Part shown: in pieces, positions 1 to 5,801 of the stretch | How positions within the stretch are numbered: the first letter of the stretch is position 1 | Layout: every line of letters begins with the position of its first letter | NCBI GenBank assembly: GCA_019508105.1 | Contig: JAEKMB010000270.1 | Location: 1 to 5,801 of the forward strand | Source of the DNA: Alphaproteobacteria bacterium | Lineage (GTDB): Bacteria > Pseudomonadota > Alphaproteobacteria > Micropepsales > Micropepsaceae | Reading direction: 5' to 3' | DNA length: 5,801 nucleotides | Position numbers and translations under genes: made by a program | The notes under the pieces: model-generated | Told to the model about the DNA's origin: nothing | The model's input: the letters and a program-made list of their open reading frames with translations, nothing else | The model's database searches: none

Positions 1-878
1 ATCCGGCGCAGCAATTGGGCACCGATATTTCGGTGCTGGAACAGATCGCCGGCGGTCATCACGATTTCGCCAAAGTGCTCACCGATGCCAAGCGGCCGAT
101 GATCGTGCTGGGCTCCGGTGCGCTGACCCGCAAGGACGGCGCGGCTATCCTTAAGCTGGCCGCCAGGATTGCCTCGGACACCGGCATGATCGGCCCGGCC
201 GGCAACCATGCCGAAGGCGGCTGGAACGGTTTCAACATCCTGCACACCGCGGCCAGCCGCGTGGCGGCGCTGGACCTGGGCTTCCTGCCGGGGGCAGGGG
301 GCCGCGATGTGGCCGCCATGGTGGACGGCGCCCAGAAGGGCGAGATCGACTTTATCTATCTCTTGGGCGCCGACGAGATTGACGTGGCGCATCTGGGCCG
401 CGCTTTCGTGGTCTATCAGGGCAGCCATGGCGATGCGGGTGCCCATCATGCCGATGTGATCCTGCCGGGCGCCGCCTATACCGAGAAAGACGGGCTTTAT
501 GTGAATTTTGAAGGCCGGGTGCAGCGCGGCCGCCGCGCCACCTTCCCGCCGGGCGAGGCCAAGGAGGACTGGGCCATCCTGCGCGCTCTGTCCGAGGTGC
601 TGGGCGCCAAGCTGCCTTACGACAATCGCGCCCAACTGGTGGCGGCGATTGAAAAACACGCCACCCATTTCGCCGCCCTGAACGCCGCGCCGATGCATGC
701 CGACACGGCGGCGGCCACCTGGGGCGGCATTGGCGAGAGCGGACCGCTGGACACTGCGCCGGTGACGGCGGCGATTGAGGATTATTATCTCACCAATCCG
801 ATCGCGCGCGCCAGCGAGACCATGGCCCGGTGCAGCCAGGAACTGGTGCATGGCGCAACCGAGATGGCGGCGGAATAG
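1..878 (+). CDS. nuoG: NADH-quinone oxidoreductase subunit G, C-terminal part (5' end outside window)
   Basis: Partial gene: the reading frame is open from the window edge (first full codon at base 3) to a TAG stop at 876-878, giving about 291 C-terminal residues. NuoG is the large iron-sulfur subunit of the complex I peripheral arm; full-length alphaproteobacterial proteins are roughly 690 residues. The N-terminal [2Fe-2S] and [4Fe-4S] ligand regions would lie upstream. What is visible is the molybdopterin-oxidoreductase-like domain, which in complex I is structural and not catalytic. Diagnostic stretches are '[15 protein letters not shown]' (about 192-233) and '[20 protein letters not shown]' (411-470), followed directly by AAYTEKDG and the '[13 protein letters not shown]' segment. 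The tail motif '[13 protein letters not shown]' resembles the C-terminus of the mitochondrial 75-kDa subunit (NDUFS1), from family knowledge. The apparent TTG start at 15 is only an internal Leu codon. nuoH begins 2 bases after the stop. Confidence 0.96.
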   Translation, partial: PAQQLGTDISVLEQIAGGHHDFAKVLTDAKRPMIVLGSGALTRKDGAAILKLAARIASDTGMIGPAGNHAEGGWNGFNILHTAASRVAALDLGFLPGAGGRDVAAMVDGAQKGEIDFIYLLGADEIDVAHLGRAFVVYQGSHGDAGAHHADVILPGAAYTEKDGLYVNFEGRVQRGRRATFPPGEAKEDWAILRALSEVLGAKLPYDNRAQLVAAIEKHATHFAALNAAPMHADTAAATWGGIGESGPLDTAPVTAAIEDYYLTNPIARASETMARCSQELVHGATEMAAE

Positions 879-880
879 CC

Positions 881-1936
881 ATGGCGCTGGTCCCCTTCCT
901 GCAAAATCATGGACTGCCTTATGGTTGGGCCTGGTTCATCAGCCAGTCGGTGTTCATCACCGTCATCTGCCTGGTGCTGATGCTGTCAGTCGCCGCCGTG
1001 ATCCTGGCCGACCGCAAGATCTGGGCGGCGGTGCAGATGCGCCGCGGGCCCAATGTGGTGGGGCCCTTCGGCCTGCTGCAGACCATCGCGGATGCGATGA
1101 AGTTCCTGTTCAAGGAAGTGATCATCCCCGCCGGCGCCAACAAGGTGATCTTCTTCCTGGCCCCGCTGGTCAGCGTGATGGTCGCCTTCATTGCCTGGGC
1201 GGTGATCCCCTTCAACAAGGGCTGGGTGATCGCCGACATCAATGTCGGCGTCCTGTATCTGTTCGCGGTATCGTCGCTGGGCGTTTACGGCACGGTGATG
1301 GCGGGCTGGGCCTCCAACTCCAAATACGCCTTTCTGTCGGCTCTGCGCGCCGCCGCCCAAATGGTGTCTTACGAAGTCTCCATCGGCTTTGTGATGATCA
1401 CGGTGCTGTTGTTCGCGGGCTCGCTGAACATCTCCCACATCGTGCAGGCCCAGCAAAGCAGCGGCGTCTTCGCGCTGCTGCATTGGAACATATTCTCCAT
1501 CCTGTTTCCGATGCTGGTGATTTTCTTCGTTTCCTCGCTGGCGGAGACCCAGCGTCCGCCCTTCGATCTGCTGGAAGCGGAAAGCGAACTGGTGGCGGGC
1601 TTTTTTGTGGAATATTCCTCCGGACCTTTCCTGCTGTTCTTCCTGGCCGAATATATGAACGTCATCATGCTGTGCGGGCTGATGAGCATCTTGTTCCTGG
1701 GCGGCTGGCTGTCGCCCATCAATATCTGGCCGCTGAACATTCCCGTGCTGGGCATTTTCTGGTTCCTACTCAAGCTGGCCTTTCTGTTTTTCATGATGGC
1801 GATGGTGAAGGCGATGGTGCCGCGCTACCGCTATGACCAGTTGATGCGGCTGGGCTGGAAAGTGTTCCTGCCCACCTCGCTATTGTGGGTGGTGCTGACG
1901 GCGGGTTGGGTCCTGTTCGTCCGCCCGCACCTCTAG
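881..1936 (+). CDS. nuoH: NADH-quinone oxidoreductase subunit H (membrane, quinone-site subunit)
   Basis: Encodes a 351-residue membrane protein, the usual NuoH/ND1 length. NuoH anchors the peripheral arm and forms most of the quinone-access chamber and the start of the proton-coupling axis. About eight hydrophobic helices are visible (roughly residues 18-42, 88-110, 122-143, 165-185, 203-220, 248-275, 288-312, 330-348). Family motifs are intact: '[20 protein letters not shown]' (43-62), '[20 protein letters not shown]' (147-166, with the conserved Glu165) and '[20 protein letters not shown]' (221-240), the acidic loop lining the quinone chamber (Glu222, Arg225, Asp229, Glu232, Glu234, Glu236). 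I chose the ATG at 881 because it follows the nuoG stop by 2 bases and gives a normal N-terminus. The in-frame ATG at 830 would add 17 atypical residues and overlap nuoG by 49 bases. Only a weak GGAA (872-875) precedes the start, so coupling to nuoG translation is likely (inference). Confidence 0.98.
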   Translation: MALVPFLQNHGLPYGWAWFISQSVFITVICLVLMLSVAAVILADRKIWAAVQMRRGPNVVGPFGLLQTIADAMKFLFKEVIIPAGANKVIFFLAPLVSVMVAFIAWAVIPFNKGWVIADINVGVLYLFAVSSLGVYGTVMAGWASNSKYAFLSALRAAAQMVSYEVSIGFVMITVLLFAGSLNISHIVQAQQSSGVFALLHWNIFSILFPMLVIFFVSSLAETQRPPFDLLEAESELVAGFFVEYSSGPFLLFFLAEYMNVIMLCGLMSILFLGGWLSPINIWPLNIPVLGIFWFLLKLAFLFFMMAMVKAMVPRYRYDQLMRLGWKVFLPTSLLWVVLTAGWVLFVRPHL

Positions 1937-1939
1937 GAG
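1935..1939 (+). promoter_or_regulatory. Ribosome binding site of nuoI, overlapping the nuoH stop
   Basis: AGGAG lies five bases before the nuoI ATG at 1945. Its first two bases are the last two of the nuoH TAG stop (1934-1936). Ribosomes ending nuoH therefore stop on the nuoI loading site, which suggests coupled translation (inference). It decides the nuoI start. Confidence 0.8.
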
Positions 1940-1944
1940 TTGCC

Positions 1945-2430
1945 ATGAGCTTCGATCGTACCGCGCGTCAGATTTTCTTCTGGGAGTTCATCAAGAGCTT
2001 TGCCCTTTCGATGCGCTATTTCTTCGCGCCCAAGGCGACCTTGAACTATCCCTTCGAGAAGGGTCCGCTGTCGCCCCGTTTCCGCGGCGAGCATGCCTTG
2101 CGCCGCTACGCCAATGGCGAGGAACGCTGCATCGCCTGCAAGCTGTGCGAAGCCATTTGCCCGGCCCAAGCCATCACCATCGAGGCCGAGCCGCGCGATG
2201 ACGGTTCGCGCCGTACCACCCGCTATGACATCGACATGGTGAAGTGCATTTATTGCGGCTTTTGCCAGGAAGCCTGCCCGGTGGACGCGATCGTGGAGGG
2301 GCCGAACTTCGAATTCTCCACTGAGACGCGCGAAGAACTCTATTACGACAAGGCCCGGCTGCTCGCCAATGGCGACCGCTGGGAACGGGAAATTGCCCGC
2401 AATCTGGAATTGGACGCGCCTTATAGATAG
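1945..2430 (+). CDS. nuoI: NADH-quinone oxidoreductase subunit I (2x[4Fe-4S] ferredoxin-like)
   Basis: Encodes a 161-residue peripheral-arm subunit, the bacterial homologue of mitochondrial TYKY/NDUFS8. It holds the two [4Fe-4S] clusters (N6a and N6b in the family) that relay electrons from the NuoG side to N2 in NuoB, next to the quinone site. Both ligand motifs are complete: [12 protein letters not shown] (Cys62, 65, 68, 72) and [12 protein letters not shown] (Cys101, 104, 107, 111). As in other 8-Fe ferredoxin folds, the last Cys of each motif is expected to ligate the opposite cluster. The N-terminal 30 residues form an amphipathic stretch ([17 protein letters not shown]) that probably lies on the membrane against NuoH; no true transmembrane segment is seen. 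I chose the ATG at 1945 because an AGGAG ribosome site sits 5 bases upstream and the frame's earlier codons lie inside nuoH. No ligand is missing. Confidence 0.98.
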   Translation: MSFDRTARQIFFWEFIKSFALSMRYFFAPKATLNYPFEKGPLSPRFRGEHALRRYANGEERCIACKLCEAICPAQAITIEAEPRDDGSRRTTRYDIDMVKCIYCGFCQEACPVDAIVEGPNFEFSTETREELYYDKARLLANGDRWEREIARNLELDAPYR

Positions 2431-2435
2431 GGCGC

Positions 2436-2440
2436 AGGGA
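2436..2440 (+). promoter_or_regulatory. Ribosome binding site of nuoJ
   Basis: AGGGA sits five bases before the nuoJ ATG at 2446, inside the 15-base nuoI-nuoJ gap. This is the longest non-coding gap in the window and has room for little else. Confidence 0.75.
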
Positions 2441-2445
2441 AATAC

Positions 2446-3051
2446 ATGTTTGAAGCGATAGCCTTTTACTTCTTCTCGGTCATCCTGATCGCCTCCGCGG
2501 TCATGGTGATTGCCGCGCGCAATCCCGTGCACTCCGTGCTGTTCCTGATCCTGAGCTTCTTCAACGCGGCCGGGCTGTTCGTGCTGTTGGGAGCGGAGTT
2601 CCTGGCCATGATCCTGATCGTGGTCTATGTCGGCGCTGTCGCCGTGCTGTTCCTGTTTGTGGTGATGATGTTGGACATCGACTTCGCCGAATTGAAGCGC
2701 GGCAGTCTGCAATATCTGCCCTTCGGCGTGCTGATCGGGCTGATCCTGGTGGCTGAGCTGGTGATGGCTGGCAGCGTCTGGGTGCTGAAGCCCGCGGTGG
2801 CCGCCGCCAAGGCTCTTGCCACCCCGACCGGCCTCACCAATACCGAGGCGCTGGGGCGCATCCTCTATACCGACTATGTCTATTACTTCCAGATCGCCGG
2901 CCTGGTGCTGCTGGTGGCGATGATCGGCGCCATTGTGCTGACGTTACGATCGAGGCCGGGTGTGCGCCGGCAGGTGATCAGTGTGCAGAACGCCCGCACC
3001 GCCGCCATGGCAGTGGACATGCATGATCTCAAGCCCGGGGAGGGCGCCTAA
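2446..3051 (+). CDS. nuoJ: NADH-quinone oxidoreductase subunit J (membrane subunit, ND6 homologue)
   Basis: Encodes 201 residues with about five hydrophobic helices (roughly 4-23, 29-49, 54-76, 92-113, 146-168). NuoJ lies between NuoH and NuoK in the membrane arm. Its third helix is the family signature: here '[19 protein letters not shown]' (58-76), containing Tyr61. In solved complex I structures the equivalent helix carries a pi-bulge and switches conformation during coupling. After the last helix comes a polar, basic-then-mixed tail of about 32 residues (RSRPGVRRQ... to [11 protein letters not shown]). The protein is therefore slightly longer than the 184-residue E. coli NuoJ, within what I recall for alphaproteobacterial members. 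The ATG at 2446 follows an AGGGA site by 5 bases. The TAA stop shares its last A with the nuoK start codon. Confidence 0.97.
   Translation: MFEAIAFYFFSVILIASAVMVIAARNPVHSVLFLILSFFNAAGLFVLLGAEFLAMILIVVYVGAVAVLFLFVVMMLDIDFAELKRGSLQYLPFGVLIGLILVAELVMAGSVWVLKPAVAAAKALATPTGLTNTEALGRILYTDYVYYFQIAGLVLLVAMIGAIVLTLRSRPGVRRQVISVQNARTAAMAVDMHDLKPGEGA
3037..3044 (+). promoter_or_regulatory. Ribosome binding site of nuoK, inside the end of nuoJ
   Basis: GGGGAGGG lies within the last codons of nuoJ (encoding Pro-Gly-Glu-Gly-Ala), six bases before the nuoK ATG at 3051. Together with the TAATG stop-start overlap it supports this start and points to translational coupling. Confidence 0.75.
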
Positions 3052-3359
3052 TGTCCATCGGGCTCACCCAATATCTCACGGTCGCCGCCATCCTGTTCAC
3101 CATCGGGCTGCTGGGCATTTTCCTCAACCGCAAGAACATCATCATCATCCTGATGTCGGTGGAGCTGATCCTTCTGGCGGTGAACATCAACTTCGTCGCC
3201 TTTTCCACCTATCTGGGCGATCTGGTGGGGCAGGTGTTCGCGCTGTTCGTGCTGACCGTGGCCGCGGCCGAGGCCGCCATCGGCCTGGCCATCCTGGTCG
3301 TCTATTTCCGCAACCGCGGCACCATCGCGGTTGAGGACGTCAATCTGATGAAGGGCTGA
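3051..3359 (+). CDS. nuoK: NADH-quinone oxidoreductase subunit K (membrane subunit, ND4L homologue)
   Basis: Encodes a 102-residue, three-helix protein (roughly 5-24, 29-52, 60-86) of the usual NuoK/ND4L length. It sits between NuoJ and NuoN in the membrane arm and contributes to the central line of charged residues used in proton translocation. The two key membrane glutamates are present: Glu38 in '[15 protein letters not shown]' and Glu74 in '[14 protein letters not shown]', matching E. coli Glu36 and Glu72 by motif. The basic 'NRKN' loop between helices 1 and 2 and the 'YFRNRGT' segment after helix 3 are also typical. The ATG overlaps the nuoJ stop by one base (TAATG), with a strong GGGGAGGG site upstream. 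nuoL starts one base after the TGA stop. Confidence 0.98.
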   Translation: MSIGLTQYLTVAAILFTIGLLGIFLNRKNIIIILMSVELILLAVNINFVAFSTYLGDLVGQVFALFVLTVAAAEAAIGLAILVVYFRNRGTIAVEDVNLMKG

Positions 3360-3360
3360 G

Positions 3361-5376
3361 ATGTATTCTCTGATCGTCTTCCTGCCCATCCTCGGTTCCG
3401 CCATTGCGGGGCTGTTTGGTCGCCTGATCGGCAACCGTGCCAGCATGCTGGTAACCACCGGCCTGCTGTTCGTCTCGGCCGCATTGTCGGTGGTGGCCTT
3501 TTATGATGTGGCGCTGCAGGGGCACGATTATATCATCCCCATCCTGCCCTGGATTCATTCCGCCAGCTTTATGGTGGATTGGACGGTGCGGGTGGATTCC
3601 ATCACCGCCGTAATGTTGGTGGTGGTGACCGGCGTGTCCTCGCTGGTGCACCTTTATTCCATCGGCTACATGGCGGAAGACCCGCACCAGCCGCGGTTCT
3701 TCTCCTATCTGTCGCTGTTCACCTTCGCCATGCTGATGCTGGTGACGGCCAACAACTTCCTGCAGCTCTTCTTCGGCTGGGAAGGGGTGGGCCTGGCGTC
3801 CTACCTGCTGATCGGTTTCTGGTACACGCGCCCGTCCGCCAATGCCGCCGCCATTAAGGCCTTCATCGTCAACCGCGTGGGCGATTTCGGCTTTGCCCTG
3901 GGCATCTTCGGGGTCTGGGCGGTGTTCCACACCCTGGATTTCGACGCCGTGTTTGCCGCCGCCCCGCACATGGTGGGCAAGAGCTTTGTCTTTGCCGGCC
4001 ATAACCTCGACATCCTGACGACGCTGTGCCTGCTCTTGTTCGTGGGCGCGATGGGCAAGTCAGCCCAGCTCGGCCTGCACACCTGGCTGCCGGATGCCAT
4101 GGAAGGTCCCACTCCGGTTTCAGCGCTGATTCATGCCGCCACCATGGTGACGGCGGGTGTGTTCCTGGTCTGCCGCTGCTCGCCCATGTTCCAGCTTTCG
4201 CCCGTGGCGCTGCAGTTTGTTACCTTCATCGGCGCCAGCACCGCTTTCTTCGCCGCTTCCGTCGGCTTGTTCCAGAACGACATCAAGCGGGTGATCGCCT
4301 ATTCGACCTGCTCGCAGCTGGGCTACATGTTCGCCGCCGCCGGCGTCTCGGCCTACAACGCCGCCATGTTCCATCTTTTCACCCACGCCTTCTTCAAGGC
4401 GCTGCTGTTCCTCAGCGCCGGCGCGGTGATCCATTCCATGCATCATGAGCAGGACATGCGGAAGATGGGCGGGTTGGCCCGCGCCATTCCCTTCACCTGG
4501 GCAATGATGCTGATCGGCAATCTGGCGCTGACCGGGGTCGGTATTCCCTATCTGAGCGTCGGCTTGGCCGGCTTTTATTCTAAGGACGCCATCATCAATT
4601 CCACCTTTGGCGCCCATAGCAGCATCGGCTCCTATGCCTTTACCTTGCTGATCGTTTCGGCCGGCATGACCAGTTTCTATTCCTGGCGTCAGTTCCTGAT
4701 GACCTTTCATGGCCGCTATCGCGGTCTGGATCATCAGCATCTGGAACATTCCGATGACCATGCCCATGACGAACCGATGGGTGGGCATGACGATCCTGAC
4801 GCGCATCATGCGCCCAGGCTGGAAGAGGTCCATGAATCGCCGCTGGTGATGCTGGTGCCGCTGGGCATTCTGGCGCTGGGCGCAGCCTTTGCCGGCGCCG
4901 CCTTCTTCCATTATTTCATCGGTGAAGGCGCGCAGGGATTCTGGCGCGCTTCGGTGTTTGTCGGCCATGGCGAGGGCGAACTGCCCGTGTGGGTGGAACT
5001 GGCGCCGCTGACCGTCACCATTATCGGCTTTCTGATCGCCTACTATTATTACATCTTGCATCCGGACCTGCCGCGCAAAATGGCGGCCAGACGCGGCTTG
5101 CTCTACCTGTTCCTGTTCAACAAGTGGTATTTTGACGAGCTTTACGACTTCCTGTTTGTGCGTCCGGCATTTCGCATCGGCCGCTTCCTGTGGAAGCGCG
5201 GTGACGGCACGGTGATTGACGGGCTGGGCCCCGACGGCATCGCTGCCCGGGTGCTGGATGCGGCGCGCGGCGCGGTGCGGTTGCAGACCGGCTACATCTA
5301 TCACTATGCCCTGGCGATGCTGCTGGGAGTGGTGGCGCTGGTCACCTGGTTCAGGATCGCGGGAGGGATGCTGTGA
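3361..5376 (+). CDS. nuoL: NADH-quinone oxidoreductase subunit L (distal antiporter-like proton pump)
   Basis: Encodes 671 residues, longer than the 613-residue E. coli NuoL. It is the ND5-type, Mrp-antiporter-like subunit at the far end of the membrane arm. The N-terminal domain is typical, with 'FFGWEGVGLASYLLIGFW' (137-154) carrying the helix-5 Glu141. Next comes the core 'GAMGKSAQLGLHTWLPDAME' (229-248), with helix-7 Lys233, then 'GPTPVSALIHAATMVTAGV' with His258. 'HLFTHAFFKALLFL' (338-351) supplies His338, His342 and Lys346, and 'GFYSKDAI' supplies Lys408 and Asp409. By motif these match E. coli Glu144, Lys229, His254, His334, His338, Lys342 and Lys399. A His/acid-rich loop (457-492) precedes the next hydrophobic helix (about 496-520). 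The C-terminal part (about 580-645) should be the long lateral helix HL running along the arm, followed by a last membrane segment (about 648-665). AAGG at 3351-3354 is the likely ribosome site. The stop overlaps the nuoM start. Confidence 0.98.
   Translation: MYSLIVFLPILGSAIAGLFGRLIGNRASMLVTTGLLFVSAALSVVAFYDVALQGHDYIIPILPWIHSASFMVDWTVRVDSITAVMLVVVTGVSSLVHLYSIGYMAEDPHQPRFFSYLSLFTFAMLMLVTANNFLQLFFGWEGVGLASYLLIGFWYTRPSANAAAIKAFIVNRVGDFGFALGIFGVWAVFHTLDFDAVFAAAPHMVGKSFVFAGHNLDILTTLCLLLFVGAMGKSAQLGLHTWLPDAMEGPTPVSALIHAATMVTAGVFLVCRCSPMFQLSPVALQFVTFIGASTAFFAASVGLFQNDIKRVIAYSTCSQLGYMFAAAGVSAYNAAMFHLFTHAFFKALLFLSAGAVIHSMHHEQDMRKMGGLARAIPFTWAMMLIGNLALTGVGIPYLSVGLAGFYSKDAIINSTFGAHSSIGSYAFTLLIVSAGMTSFYSWRQFLMTFHGRYRGLDHQHLEHSDDHAHDEPMGGHDDPDAHHAPRLEEVHESPLVMLVPLGILALGAAFAGAAFFHYFIGEGAQGFWRASVFVGHGEGELPVWVELAPLTVTIIGFLIAYYYYILHPDLPRKMAARRGLLYLFLFNKWYFDELYDFLFVRPAFRIGRFLWKRGDGTVIDGLGPDGIAARVLDAARGAVRLQTGYIYHYALAMLLGVVALVTWFRIAGGML
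5361..5367 (+). promoter_or_regulatory. Ribosome binding site of nuoM, inside the end of nuoL
   Basis: GGGAGGG lies within the last codons of nuoL, five bases before the GTG at 5373. It is one of the strongest such sites in the window and is the main evidence for the non-ATG start of nuoM. Confidence 0.8.
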
Positions 5377-5801
5377 GCCTTCCCATTCTCTCTTTGGTGA
5401 CCTTTGTTCCGCTGCTGGGCGCGCTGGCCATCCTGTTGCTGCCCAAGCCGGACAGCGCCCGCTGGATCGCGCTGGGTACCACCGTCCTCGTCTTTGTCCT
5501 GTCGCTGTTGATGTGGGCCGGATTTAATCCCGCCAATCCTGGCTTCCAACTGGTCGAGAAGATGAACTGGCTGGGCGGCGGCATCTCCTATCATATGGGC
5601 GTTGACGGCATTTCCATGCTGTTCGTGGTGCTGACCGCCGGCCTGATGCCTTTCTGCATCGCCGCCAGCTGGGAATCCGTCGAGACCCGGGTCGCCGAGT
5701 ACATGATCGCCTTCCTGGTTCTGGAAACCATGATGATCGGCGTGTTTTGTGCCCTGGATCTGGTGCTGTTTTATGTGTTGTTCGAGGGCGGCTTGATCCC
5801 G
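5373..5801 (+). CDS. nuoM: NADH-quinone oxidoreductase subunit M, N-terminal part (3' end outside window)
   Basis: Partial gene: 143 N-terminal residues run in frame to the window end; full NuoM is about 500 residues. NuoM (ND4) is the middle antiporter-like proton-pumping subunit. The start is a GTG at 5373 that overlaps the nuoL TGA by four bases (GTGA). A strong GGGAGGG five bases upstream supports it; the nearby ATG at 5368 is in the nuoL frame and reads into its stop. The translation begins MSLPILSLVTFVPLLGALAI and shows hydrophobic helices at about 2-23, 31-50, 80-98 and 109-127, with a fifth starting at about 128. Family signs are 'YHMGVDGISMLFVVLTA' (73-89) and 'LFYVLFEGGLIP' (132-143). 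The latter carries Glu138, equivalent by motif to the essential helix-5 Glu144 of E. coli NuoM. The lysine-bearing helices lie beyond the window. Confidence 0.96.
   Translation, partial: MSLPILSLVTFVPLLGALAILLLPKPDSARWIALGTTVLVFVLSLLMWAGFNPANPGFQLVEKMNWLGGGISYHMGVDGISMLFVVLTAGLMPFCIAASWESVETRVAEYMIAFLVLETMMIGVFCALDLVLFYVLFEGGLIP

Noticed and set aside
830..880. Extended nuoH start at ATG 830
   Set aside because: It would add 17 non-conserved residues encoded within nuoG; the ATG at 881 gives the usual family length and N-terminus.
775..1836. A 353-codon + strand frame overlapping the nuoG end and most of nuoH
   Set aside because: It is an out-of-frame reading of nuoH; the product is Arg/Gly/Ala-rich with no membrane pattern, unlike the true NuoH frame.
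2431..2445. Possible regulatory element in the nuoI-nuoJ gap
   Set aside because: The gap is only 15 bases and is accounted for by the nuoJ ribosome site; no room for a promoter or terminator hairpin.
1933..2712. A 259-codon open frame on the - strand across nuoI and nuoJ
   Set aside because: It crosses a gene junction, gives a low-complexity His/Gln/Asp-rich product without family features, and lies opposite two well-conserved genes.
4120..5304. A 394-codon open frame on the - strand, antisense to nuoL
   Set aside because: It is the shadow of a GC-rich gene: the translation is rich in Arg, Gln, Gly and His with no recognisable domain. The + strand frame is unmistakable NuoL with all key residues.
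1..5801. A hidden novel system (defence, mobile or RNA-based) among the genes
   Set aside because: Every gene is a recognisable complex I subunit in the expected order, the gaps total about 26 bases, and no insertion, inverted-repeat boundary or frameshift was seen.

Overview
The window is a dense, single-strand block of the nuo operon, which encodes respiratory complex I (proton-pumping NADH:quinone oxidoreductase, NDH-1). Seven genes lie head to tail on the + strand: the 3' end of nuoG, complete nuoH, nuoI, nuoJ, nuoK and nuoL, and the 5' end of nuoM. Both edge genes are cut by the window ends, not broken.

The DNA is GC-rich, with strong third-position G/C preference. Several traits point to an alphaproteobacterium: the G-H-I-J-K-L-M order, separate nuoG and nuoH genes, a short NuoI with mitochondrial TYKY-like features, and a NuoG C-terminus resembling the mitochondrial 75-kDa subunit (a '[11 protein letters not shown]' motif close to the end). 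Genus or order cannot be assigned from this sequence alone.

Layout: nuoG (to 878), 2-base gap, nuoH (881-1936), 8-base gap, nuoI (1945-2430), 15-base gap, nuoJ (2446-3051), 1-base overlap (TAATG), nuoK (3051-3359), 1-base gap, nuoL (3361-5376), 4-base overlap (GTGA), nuoM (5373 to window end). No non-coding stretch exceeds 15 bases. I see no internal promoter, terminator, RNA gene, mobile element, CRISPR array or repeat family.

The genes encode parts of one machine. NuoG and NuoI carry iron-sulfur clusters in the peripheral arm, with NuoI passing electrons to the last cluster near quinone. NuoH forms much of the quinone chamber and joins the peripheral arm to the membrane arm. NuoJ and NuoK link NuoH to the antiporter-like pumps NuoM and NuoL. 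The key charged residues expected in each membrane subunit are present, so the complex looks functional.

I found no new biological system. The most distinctive detail is an unusually His- and Asp/Glu-rich loop in NuoL; the rest is conserved core metabolism.
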